The position numbers and the translations under genes are program-made. A DNA stretch of 7,399 nucleotides, taken from Actinomycetes bacterium (GTDB lineage Bacteria; Actinomycetota; Thermoleophilia; Gaiellales; Gaiellaceae). The notes beneath the pieces are model-generated. The model made no database searches. It saw only the letters and a list, made by a program, of their open reading frames with translations, and had not been told where the DNA came from. Shown here piece by piece: positions 1 through 6,193 of the stretch. Location: the NCBI GenBank assembly GCA_030624785.1, contig JAUXJK010000097.1, positions 1 to 7,399 of the forward strand, in the 5' to 3' direction. How positions within the stretch are numbered: position 1 is the stretch's first letter; each line of letters starts with the position of its first letter.

Positions 1-1803
1 GACTGCGAAGGCAACGTGGGCTCGCTCGCCGGTGATCTGACCTGTCGCTGCGTCGAGCGGGTGGGTCTCAACATGCCGGTAGATGCGCTCCACGTCGACC
101 TCTGCGTTGCCCGTGCGTTCACGTTCCGCGAGTGCGGCCTGGCACGCAAGCTGCACCGCGCCGGCCGACATCCAGGTCAGCCTCGAAGCCGAGGAGCTAC
201 CGGCTGAGTCGACACCGACAGTCGATGGTGGCGCGAGGACCACGTCATCGGTTCTGAGCTCGTGTCGGGCGACGCGCAGCACGACGTCGACGGCTCCCTG
301 GCCGACGTCTGTGACCGCGCAATGAAGTACGGCGCTGCCGTCGTCTCGCAGCTGCACGCGCGCGGCCGTGTAGTCGTCGAAGCCCTCCGAGAAGCACATG
401 TTCTTGAAGCCGACGGCGAAGCCGACTCCACGCTTGACGCCTTCCCCTCTGGTGGTGTTGCCGGAGCCGCCGGGCAGCCGCAATACGTTGCGGGGTAGCT
501 CCTCGGGTGCGGGCACCGGAATGGCGGCGGCTCGCCGGATCACCTCGGCAACGGGGAGCGAGCCGGTGATTACTTGCCCCGTGAGAAGCTCATCGCCGGG
601 GCCCAGCGCGTTGAGTAGACGAAGCTCGATGGGATCGATGTCGAGCGCAGCCGCAAGCTTGTCCATCTGCGCCTCGGCCGCGAAGCACGTCTGCACCGCG
701 CCGAAACCTCTCATCGCTCCGCACGGCGGATTGTTCGTATAGACGCCCGTGCACTCGATCGACGCGTTCGGAACTCGGTAGGGCCCCGGTGCGAAACAGG
801 CGGCGTTCGCGGCTACGGCTGCCGTCGTCGATGCGTAGGCACCACCGTCCAACAGGATCCTGGCGTGCACGGAGACCAACTCGCCGTCGTGCGTCGCCTG
901 ATGGGTCATCCAGATGCGAGCCGGGTGCCGGTGCGGGTGTCCGACGAATGACTGTTCACGGTCGTAGACCACTCGTACGGCGCGGTCCGTGTGCAAGGCG
1001 AGCATGGCCGCGTGAATCTGTACGGAGAGGTCTTCGCGTCCGCCGAACGCTCCGCCGATGCCGGCGAGATGAAGGCGCACGTCGTCCGGTGTCTTATCGA
1101 GACACGGCGCGATCTGTCCCAGGTCGGCGTGTAGCCACTGTGTCGCCACGTGGATGTCGACGCCACCAGAGCCGTCGGGGATCGCGACGCCTCCCTCGGG
1201 CCCCAGAAACGCCTGGTCCTGGATGCCGACCTCGTAGTAGCCCTCGACCTTCACGTCTGCTTCGGTCGCGGGGTCGCCGCGCGTGATGACGAGATGCCGC
1301 ACCACGTTGGGCCGTGGATCCTCGATGTAGCCATGGCCTGCGGTGGGGGAGCTCTCGTGGATCGGCTCCTGTTCGAGCGCCTGCTCCATATCGCTGACGA
1401 CCGCGAGCGGTTCGTAGGCGACGCGTACTGCGGCAGCTGCTCGGCGTGCTTGTTCGAGATTGTCGGCTGCGACGACAGCTACGGCCTCGCCGAAGTAGCG
1501 AACGCGATCCGATGCGAGCACGGGTTGATCCTGAAACTCGAGGCCGTAGGTCTGCTTGCCGGGTACGTCCTCATGCGTGAGCGCGGCATGAACACCGCTC
1601 ATGGCGAGCGCTCCCGTGATGTCGATCGAGACGATGCGGGCGTGCGCATGCGGGCTACGGACGGTGGCGCCGTAGAGCATGCCCGCGACGTCGAGATCGC
1701 TCGCGTAGGCGAAGTCTCCGGTTACCTTGGGAACGCCGTCAGATCGCTGAACCGTGTCGCCGAGGCGTGTCGGGTCGAGCTCGCGGGTCGGAGGCGTGCT
1801 CAT
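1..1803 (-). CDS. Molybdopterin-binding large subunit of a xanthine dehydrogenase-type molybdenum hydroxylase (partial, C-terminus off the left edge)
   Basis: This is the catalytic subunit of a xanthine dehydrogenase/aldehyde oxidase-family enzyme, which hydroxylates a heterocycle or aldehyde carbon using water and the Mo-molybdopterin cofactor. I read an uninterrupted frame of 601 codons from ATG 1803 to base 1. The family is usually about 750-800 residues, so roughly the last fifth is missing. Residues 10-130 form the N-terminal hammerhead-type domain (GDTVQRSDGVPKVTGDFAYA, then SPHAHARI). Visible active-site motifs are TQW (Q222), GGAFGGRED at 250-258 (E257), PCGAMRGFG at 360-368 (R365) and GQG at 501-503. 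Q222, E257 and R365 correspond to bovine xanthine dehydrogenase Gln767, Glu802 and Arg880. The last two favour a purine-like substrate over CO or simple aldehydes, and no CoxL AYRCSFR loop is present. Overall wording resembles Streptomyces PucD, by memory. The ATG overlaps the Fe-S subunit stop (ATGA). The catalytic C-terminal Glu motif lies outside the window, so substrate is inferred. Confidence 0.93.
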   Translation of the reverse strand, partial: MSTPPTRELDPTRLGDTVQRSDGVPKVTGDFAYASDLDVAGMLYGATVRSPHAHARIVSIDITGALAMSGVHAALTHEDVPGKQTYGLEFQDQPVLASDRVRYFGEAVAVVAADNLEQARRAAAAVRVAYEPLAVVSDMEQALEQEPIHESSPTAGHGYIEDPRPNVVRHLVITRGDPATEADVKVEGYYEVGIQDQAFLGPEGGVAIPDGSGGVDIHVATQWLHADLGQIAPCLDKTPDDVRLHLAGIGGAFGGREDLSVQIHAAMLALHTDRAVRVVYDREQSFVGHPHRHPARIWMTHQATHDGELVSVHARILLDGGAYASTTAAVAANAACFAPGPYRVPNASIECTGVYTNNPPCGAMRGFGAVQTCFAAEAQMDKLAAALDIDPIELRLLNALGPGDELLTGQVITGSLPVAEVIRRAAAIPVPAPEELPRNVLRLPGGSGNTTRGEGVKRGVGFAVGFKNMCFSEGFDDYTAARVQLRDDGSAVLHCAVTDVGQGAVDVVLRVARHELRTDDVVLAPPSTVGVDSAGSSSASRLTWMSAGAVQLACQAALAERERTGNAEVDVERIYRHVETHPLDAATGQITGERAHVAFAV

Positions 1804-2270
1804 GTCGAGCCTCCGCCAGCCGTGGCGGCTAACTTGACGGCGTCGATGATCTTCGCGTAGCCCGTGCAGCGGCAGAGGTTGCCGGCCAGCGCTTCGCGAA
1901 TCTCGTCTTCCGAAGGGTCAGGCTGGTGCCTGAGGAGGTCGACGGCGGCAACGATCAGACCCGGGGTGCAGAAGCCGCACTGCACGGCCCCTGCGTCGAT
2001 GAAAGCCTGTTGAACTGGATGCAAGATGTCGCCGTTTCGTAGACCTTCGACGGTAACGACGGAGCGGCCTTCGCTCTGCGCCGCCAAGACGAGGCAAGAG
2101 CACACGAGCTCGTCGTCAAGCAGAACTGCGCACGAGCCGCATTCGCCCTGCTCGCAGGCGTTCTTGGAGCCCGGGAGCCCCAGTCGATCGCGAAGCATCG
2201 CGAGCAAGCTTTCACCGGGCCAGATTGTCGCCGCGGGTTTTTAGTCGTTGACCGTGAGGGTGACCTTCAT
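1800..2270 (-). CDS. [2Fe-2S] small subunit of the molybdenum hydroxylase, interrupted by in-frame TAA at codon 10
   Basis: This is the electron-transfer subunit (CoxS/XdhC/PucE type) that relays electrons from Mo to FAD. The natural start is ATG 2270-2268, which overlaps the FAD subunit stop as ATGA and encodes MKVTLTVND, the expected first beta strand. Codon 10 (2243-2241) is TAA. The same frame then continues with WPGESLLAMLRDRLGLPG to a TGA at 1800, 157 codons in all, normal for the family. Counting from ATG 2270, the plant-type ferredoxin cluster cysteines are C39, C44, C47 and C59. The second cluster has C98, C101 (CGFC), C133 and C135 (CRC). All eight are intact. Fallback starts are TTG at codon 22 (2207) or ATG at codon 25 (2198). 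Both would remove the first beta strand of the ferredoxin domain, and neither has a good ribosome binding site. A recent nonsense mutation, a sequencing error and genuine reinitiation are all possible. Gene identity is secure; whether the product is made is not. Confidence 0.9.
2241..2243 (-). other. In-frame TAA stop at codon 10 of the Fe-S subunit
   Basis: The plus strand reads tta here, giving TAA between GAC (codon 9) and AAA (codon 11). The frame is shared with the upstream ATG 2270 and the downstream cysteine-rich body, because 2268, 2241 and 1800 are all multiples of three. In homologues the interval from the VN(G/D) turn to PGES has the same number of positions (from memory). This suggests a substitution, for example GAA or CAA to TAA, rather than an insertion or deletion. 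Confidence 0.9.
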
Positions 2271-3058
2271 CCCAGACACCGATCCATCGCGCGCCCGACC
2301 AGAACCCGAAGGGCGTGCCGTCGATACGTGGCCGTTCCGCGCACGTCGTCGATCGGGCTTGCCGCATTGCTGACGGCCTCGGCGAAGGTTGACCGCTCGC
2401 TCAGCGGTGCGGTGATGAGCCCGGCCACGGGGCCAGCAGATCCGAAGGCCGCCCGCAGCTCGTCGCGCTCGCGATCGGCTACCAGGGCGATTGAACAGAT
2501 GGCAATCACCATCGCGTTGCGCGGGCCGACCTTCATGAAGGTCTGTGGCTGCCCACATGGCGTGAGGCGCACGCCAACGATGAGCTCGTCGGATGCGAGC
2601 GCGTTGGTTTTCGGCCCGACGAGGAAATCCGCGAGTGGAAGACGTCGCTGCGCGCGCGTGCTTGCGAGTAGTACTTCTGCGCCTTCGACTAGTCGCGGTG
2701 GCAGTGCGTCACCGGCCGGTGACGCCGTTGCAACGTTTCCACCGATTGTTCCGCGGTTGCGGATCGGCGGTGACCCCACCGTGCGCGAGGCCTCGGCCAG
2801 CGCCGGAACGACCGACGCGAGCTCCGACGTGATCACATCGGTGTAGGAGAGAGCTGCGCCGAGCCAGAGTGACCCGTTGTCGCGGCGCCAACCTTGCAGC
2901 TCCTCGACGCGGTTCAGGTTGATGACCGTCTCGGGACGGGCGCGGTCGAAGTTGACGTCGACCATGACGTCTGTTCCGCCCTGGATCGGCAGCGCGTCTG
3001 GAAACTCGGCTCTGTGTCGAAGCGCCTCATCGAGGGTGCTGGGCGTAAGAACGTTCAC
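2267..3058 (-). CDS. FAD-binding medium subunit of the molybdenum hydroxylase (XdhB/CoxM family)
   Basis: This subunit carries FAD and passes electrons to NAD+ or another acceptor. It has 263 residues, slightly short of the usual 270-290, and is complete. FAD-binding motifs are QGGTDVM at 26-32 and TIGGNVATASPAGD at 104-117, both diagnostic for the CO dehydrogenase flavoprotein family. The C-terminal CODH-flavoprotein domain follows from about residue 165 (TFMKVGPRNAMVIA). The start is GTG 3058-3056. No ATG or other start lies just upstream in this frame, and VNVLTPSTLDEAL fits the family N-terminus, although the ribosome binding site is weak. It is the first gene of the operon and its TGA overlaps the ATG of the Fe-S subunit (ATGA at 2270-2267). 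The loop normally bearing extra Fe-S cysteines in 4-hydroxybenzoyl-CoA reductase is absent. Physiological electron acceptor cannot be read from the sequence. Confidence 0.93.
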   Translation of the reverse strand: MNVLTPSTLDEALRHRAEFPDALPIQGGTDVMVDVNFDRARPETVINLNRVEELQGWRRDNGSLWLGAALSYTDVITSELASVVPALAEASRTVGSPPIRNRGTIGGNVATASPAGDALPPRLVEGAEVLLASTRAQRRLPLADFLVGPKTNALASDELIVGVRLTPCGQPQTFMKVGPRNAMVIAICSIALVADRERDELRAAFGSAGPVAGLITAPLSERSTFAEAVSNAASPIDDVRGTATYRRHALRVLVGRAMDRCLG

Positions 3059-3121
3059 GGGCCGCCATCTTATGGGGCTTCGATGTCATACGATATCGCT
3101 CGGCAATCGAAAGGAACAACC
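3059..3121. promoter_or_regulatory. Divergent control region between the molybdenum hydroxylase operon and the DUF3303-like/SDR unit
   Basis: Only 63 bases separate the two divergent start codons, so both promoters and any operator must lie here or overlap the coding ends. An 8-bp perfect palindrome, CGATATCG (3091-3098), sits near the middle. On the minus strand, TTGTTC and TATCGT with an 18-base spacer could be a -35/-10 pair for the molybdenum hydroxylase operon. On the plus strand TACGAT (3089-3094) could be a -10 with no clear -35. These are eye-made matches. The geometry is the solid part. Confidence 0.4.
3110..3117 (+). promoter_or_regulatory. Ribosome binding site AAAGGAAC fixing GTG 3122 as a start
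   Basis: AAAGGAAC lies six bases (from AAGGA at 3111-3115) before GTG 3122. The cyclodeaminase-like gene at 6270 has the same arrangement (AAAGGAAC, four bases, GTG), which supports this being a real start. That matters because GTG 3122 is out of frame with the body of the small protein. Confidence 0.6.
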
Positions 3122-3410
3122 GTGCTTTTTCCACGTGACGTGGCAGGTCGGAGATCGAAGCGAAGGCCGCACGAAGAGAACGCTCGCTGCCTGGCAGCCA
3201 CCCGCAGAAGCCGAGTTCAAGGGCTTCTATGGCACGGCGGATGGTCGTGGTGGAGTCGCGATCATCGAGGTCGACAGCGCGGCCACGCTCGCGTGTACGA
3301 CGGCCCCGTGGACACCCCGGCTCGACTTCACAGTCACCCCGATCCTGTCGATCGAAGAGGGTTCCGCGACCAGCGGCGAGGGCATCGCGTTCCTCGAATC
3401 GGTCGCATAG
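3122..3410 (+). CDS. Small DUF3303-like protein with an apparent one-base frameshift near its start
   Basis: The body encodes a protein resembling DUF3303, a small alpha/beta domain of unknown function. The readable frame begins FHVTWQVGDRSEG and includes FKGFYGTADGRGGVAIIEVD and LDFTVTPILSIEEG, typical beta strands of that family, ending at TAG 3408-3410. The best initiation signal is GTG 3122 with AAAGGAAC upstream, but it is one base out of frame with this body. If the T5 run at 3126-3130 were T4, translation would be MLFHVTWQV and the protein would be 95 residues, as expected. Read literally, the GTG 3122 frame gives an unrelated arginine-rich sequence. The alternative in-frame start GTG 3135 (VTWQV) loses only the first four residues but has no well-spaced ribosome binding site. 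It is followed after 19 bases by the short-chain dehydrogenase and probably shares its transcript. Family assignment is by recollection of pattern, and biochemical role is unknown. Confidence 0.62.
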
Positions 3411-3417
3411 ACGGAGC

Positions 3418-3425
3418 GAGGAGGT
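3418..3425 (+). promoter_or_regulatory. Ribosome binding site GAGGAGGT for the TTG start of the short-chain dehydrogenase
   Basis: GAGGAGGT is nearly a perfect anti-16S match and ends four bases before TTG 3430. It decides the start of the dehydrogenase. The reading frame is open much further upstream, but that sequence overlaps the DUF3303-like gene and has no family resemblance. Confidence 0.75.
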
Positions 3426-3429
3426 CGAC

Positions 3430-4215
3430 TTGAGCGATCCGTTCGAGCTCGGTCTGCGCGACAAGGTCGCGATCGTTACTGGTGCCGGTAGTCGTAGCGG
3501 CGGCATCGGTAACGGTCGCGCTGCGGCCGTGTTGCTTGCCCGGGCGGGCGCCAGCGTGCTCGCGGTGGACACTGACTTGGAGGCTGCCGAGGCCACGGTT
3601 CGTATGGTGAGTGAAGCTGGTGGTGAGGCAGTTGCGCAGGTCGCCGACGTGACCAGCGAAGACGACTGCGCTCGCATGGTCGCGATCGCGCTCGAGCGCT
3701 GGGGGCGGCTTGACGTTCTGGACAACAACGTCGGCATCGCCAGCCGCGGGTCGGTCTTGGACGAGACGCCGGAGAGCTGGGAGCACATCCTGAGCGTCAA
3801 CGTCACGTCAATGGCTCTCACTGCGAAACACGCGATTCCGGCCATGAGTGCGGGAGGTGGGGGAGCCATCGTCAACGTTGCGTCGATCGCGGCGCTGCGC
3901 CCTCGCGGCCTGACTGCGTACTCGACGTCGAAGGGCGCTGTCATCGCACTCACAAAGGCGATGGCGGTCGATCACGGCAGCGACGGAATTCGTGTCAACT
4001 GTGTTGCGCCCGGCCCGGTGTACACGCCGATGGTGCAGGAGATGGGCCTTGACGAGGAGGAGCGAGAGGCCCGGCGAACGTCCTCGGTGCTCGGTCTTGA
4101 AGGCACTGGTTGGGATGTGGGGAACGCCGTGGTGTTCCTGGCGTCCGAGCGGGCGCGTTGGATCACGGGCGAGATGCTCGTCGTCGACGGCGGGGTCACA
4201 CTTCGCTCGCCTTAG
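3430..4215 (+). CDS. Short-chain dehydrogenase/reductase (classical SDR, NAD-type)
   Basis: This is a 261-residue classical SDR, normal length, expected to be a cytosolic NAD(H)-dependent alcohol/ketone oxidoreductase. The start is TTG, chosen because of GAGGAGGT five to six bases upstream and because LSDPFELGLRDKVAIVTGAG is the usual N-terminus. The glycine-rich cofactor loop is TGAGSRSGGIGNG (17-29), about three residues longer than TGxxxGxG. D47 at the end of the second beta strand points to NAD rather than NADP. NNVG at 99-102 replaces the common NNAG. The catalytic tetrad is N124, S152, Y164 and K168 (YSTSK). The PGPVYTPM segment and the C-terminal WITGEMLVVDGGVT are standard. It lies 19 bases after the DUF3303-like gene, so co-transcription is likely. 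Substrate cannot be predicted. The divergent molybdenum hydroxylase suggests catabolism of a ring compound or its products, but this is inference. Confidence 0.93.
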   Translation: MSDPFELGLRDKVAIVTGAGSRSGGIGNGRAAAVLLARAGASVLAVDTDLEAAEATVRMVSEAGGEAVAQVADVTSEDDCARMVAIALERWGRLDVLDNNVGIASRGSVLDETPESWEHILSVNVTSMALTAKHAIPAMSAGGGGAIVNVASIAALRPRGLTAYSTSKGAVIALTKAMAVDHGSDGIRVNCVAPGPVYTPMVQEMGLDEEEREARRTSSVLGLEGTGWDVGNAVVFLASERARWITGEMLVVDGGVTLRSP

Positions 4216-4271
4216 CGCGGCACAGTCGGCGAGCGGTCCTAGCTTCCTCGCGCCCTAGCCTCCGCGCGCGC

Positions 4272-5210
4272 CTATCGATCAGTGCCGCTCTGATCCTTCG
4301 TGTCGTCGTTTCGCCGCCCGCGCACGGCGTCAACGTCGATGAGCTCGGGTCGGGTGTGGTCGACCTGCAACGTGGTGTGGTCGATGCCGAAGCCCTCATG
4401 CAGAAGCGCTTCGAGCTCGGCGCGACGCGCATGGCAGTCCTCACCCGGTCCAACGAGAACGTGGGCTGAGAGTGCCGGAAACCCCGATGTGATCGTCCAG
4501 ATGTGGAGGTCGTGAACGTTGCGAACGCCGGCGTGCTCGCTGAGACGACGCCCGATCTCAGAGGCGTCCAGGTCCGCCGGAGTCGCCTCGAGAAGGATGC
4601 GTGTCGCATCTCGCAAGATCGTCCAGGAGCTCGCGAGAACCAGAACGCCGATCACGACGCTGACGATTGTGTCCGCTTGCTCCCACCCGGTCGTGACGAT
4701 GATCACGCCGGCCGCGATGACCCCGATCGATCCGAGCACATCGGCCACGACGTGCCTGAACGCCGCGTCGACGTTGAGGCTGTGTCCGCGACCGCTCGAC
4801 AGAATGGCAGCGGCGCCGAGATTGACCGCGAGCCCGATCACGGCGATGCCGAGCATCCAGCCGCCCAAGACTTCCTCCGGGCTGCTGAAACGCCTTCCCG
4901 CCTCGACGAAGATCCAGATCGAGAGTGCCACGAGCGTGACGCCGTTGGCAAGGGCAGCGAGGATCTCCGCACGCCGATAACCGAAGCTCTTGTCATGCGT
5001 CGCCGGTCTGCTCGCGAGCCACAGCGCAAATAGAGCAAGGCCGAGCGAGACGTTGTCAGAAAGCATATGCGCAGCGTCGGCAAGGAGCGCCAGGCTTCCG
5101 GTGAGAAGGCCGCCGACGACCTCGACGACTGTGTAGCTCGCGGTTATCGCGAGAGCCCAGCGCAGAGCCCGGCGACTCTCGGTGCGGTGATGGTCGTGGC
5201 TGTGGCCCAT
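4272..5210 (-). CDS. Cation diffusion facilitator, zinc-type efflux transporter (CzcD/ZitB-like)
   Basis: This is an inner-membrane divalent metal/proton antiporter that exports Zn2+ (possibly Cd2+ or Co2+) from the cytoplasm. It has 312 residues with six hydrophobic segments followed by a cytoplasmic ferredoxin-like domain. The N-terminus MGHSHDHHR is His-rich as in ZitB/CzcD. The transport-site residues are H48 and D52 in helix 2 (AHMLSD) and H153 and D157 in helix 5 (RHVVAD). This HD-HD set is the zinc-selective signature. FGYRRAEILAALANG and the C-terminal LHIWTITSGFPALSAHV are further family marks. I chose ATG 5210 because it begins the usual histidine-rich leader. The frame is open 28 codons further to ATG 5294, but that extension is unlike the family and has no ribosome binding site. 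It is convergent with the dehydrogenase and divergent from the aminopeptidase. No metal-responsive operator is evident in the 131-base divergent gap. Confidence 0.95.
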   Translation of the reverse strand: MGHSHDHHRTESRRALRWALAITASYTVVEVVGGLLTGSLALLADAAHMLSDNVSLGLALFALWLASRPATHDKSFGYRRAEILAALANGVTLVALSIWIFVEAGRRFSSPEEVLGGWMLGIAVIGLAVNLGAAAILSSGRGHSLNVDAAFRHVVADVLGSIGVIAAGVIIVTTGWEQADTIVSVVIGVLVLASSWTILRDATRILLEATPADLDASEIGRRLSEHAGVRNVHDLHIWTITSGFPALSAHVLVGPGEDCHARRAELEALLHEGFGIDHTTLQVDHTRPELIDVDAVRGRRNDDTKDQSGTDR

Positions 5211-5341
5211 CGTGGCTGGAGCGGCGCGCGGTTCCCGAGGTGTGGACGGCGCCGCGAACCCTTGAAGAGCGTAGCGATGCGGGTGACCGCCCATTGGGTC
5301 AGGCGCGCGGGCTGAACGGGCAGGTGGGAGCCAGCTACGGC

Positions 5342-6193
5342 ATGCTGGAGAGAATGACGGCTCGTGTAGCGCTGATCGCTGGCCTCACAACGGTTCTCCT
5401 CGCCGCAGCTCTTAGCGACGAGGAGGCGAGGGCCGCGATCTCGGGCAAGCGCGCCAAGGCGTTCGCCGCCGAGATCGCCGCGTTTGGCCCTCGGGTCGCG
5501 GGCTCGCGGGCTGAGCGCCTGGCCGGCGACGTCGTCGCAGACGCGTTCGGAGAGCTCGGCTATCGCGTGCGCAAGCAGGCCGTGTCTCTGCCAGAGGGCG
5601 GCCGTTCGCGGAACATCATCGCCCGCTCGCAAGGACCGCTTCGCGTGATCGTGGTTGCCCACCTCGACGGCGTAGGCGCCGGCCCCGCCGCCAACGACAA
5701 CGGTTCCGGCGTGGCAGTGATGCTCGAGCTTGCGCGCGCCTTGCGCGGCGAGCGTGGGTTGCTGCTCGCCGCCGTCGGTGCCGAGGAGCGCGTCGAGTCG
5801 GGATCACCGATTCATCTCGGGTCGGCACGCCTTGCTCGCGCACTTGAGCCCTCGGTCAAGAAGAGAGTGCGCCTGGCGGTGTCGCTCGACATGGTGGGCG
5901 TTGGGGGCAGGCTCGCGGTACGAGGCATCGAGGATTCAGCCAACGCGTCGGCGACGCAACTCCTCAACGCGATTCGTTCCACAGGTCGGAAGGCCATGTA
6001 CGAGCCCGACTCCGGAGTCTCTGATCACGCCGAGCTCACGCGCGCCGGAGTTCCTGCTGCGTGGCTTCAGTACCGCTTCGATCAGGCCTGCTGGCATCGG
6101 GCCTGCGACACCGCGAATCGGCTCAAGACCTGGAAGCTTCGAACAGCGGGTCGCGTCACCCTGCGAGCCGTACGCTCAGCTCTCTCTGATTGA
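5342..6193 (+). CDS. M28-family zinc aminopeptidase, probably exported or membrane-anchored
   Basis: This is a di-zinc exopeptidase related to Streptomyces griseus aminopeptidase, which removes N-terminal residues from peptides. From ATG 5342 it has 283 residues. Residues 1-24 (positive MLERMTAR, then a hydrophobic stretch to AAAL) look like a signal peptide or anchor without an obvious cleavage site. Metal ligands are H107 (AHLDG), bridging D119 (ANDN), E149 next to catalytic base E148 (GAEE), D183 (SLDMVG) and H252. SDHAELTRAGVPA at 227-239 is the usual substrate-side loop. C250 and C255 flank H252 (CWHRACD) and match the disulfide of the S. griseus enzyme (CYHSSCD), consistent with an extracytoplasmic location. 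All key residues are present. ATG 5354 is an alternative start, but its GGAG sits very close. The frame is open further upstream to 5240 without family resemblance. Its neighbours suggest no operon partner. Confidence 0.9.
   Translation: MLERMTARVALIAGLTTVLLAAALSDEEARAAISGKRAKAFAAEIAAFGPRVAGSRAERLAGDVVADAFGELGYRVRKQAVSLPEGGRSRNIIARSQGPLRVIVVAHLDGVGAGPAANDNGSGVAVMLELARALRGERGLLLAAVGAEERVESGSPIHLGSARLARALEPSVKKRVRLAVSLDMVGVGGRLAVRGIEDSANASATQLLNAIRSTGRKAMYEPDSGVSDHAELTRAGVPAAWLQYRFDQACWHRACDTANRLKTWKLRTAGRVTLRAVRSALSD

Noticed and set aside
1150..1860. 236-codon plus-strand open frame opposite the Mo subunit
   Set aside because: It overlaps the well-supported molybdenum subunit and shows no recognisable family; a shadow of high-GC coding DNA.
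3027..3953. Long open frame on the minus strand opposite the dehydrogenase
   Set aside because: It is antisense to a clear SDR, composed of low-complexity Ser/Thr/Arg/Ala sequence, and has no domain resemblance. It is a GC-driven shadow.
4216..4271. Possible bidirectional terminator between the convergent dehydrogenase and transporter genes
   Set aside because: Only a weak GCGAG/CTCGC pairing with a 13-base loop and no T-tract in either direction.
4503..5033. 176-codon plus-strand open frame within the cation transporter
   Set aside because: Charged shadow sequence antisense to membrane helices with intact metal-binding motifs.
5211..5294. N-terminal extension of the cation transporter to ATG 5294
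   Set aside because: No ribosome binding site, no family resemblance, and the His-rich MGHSHDHH at 5210 is the usual start.
5240..5341. N-terminal extension of the M28 peptidase to ATG 5240
   Set aside because: It would bury the signal-peptide-like stretch behind 34 unrelated residues and fill most of the divergent promoter gap.
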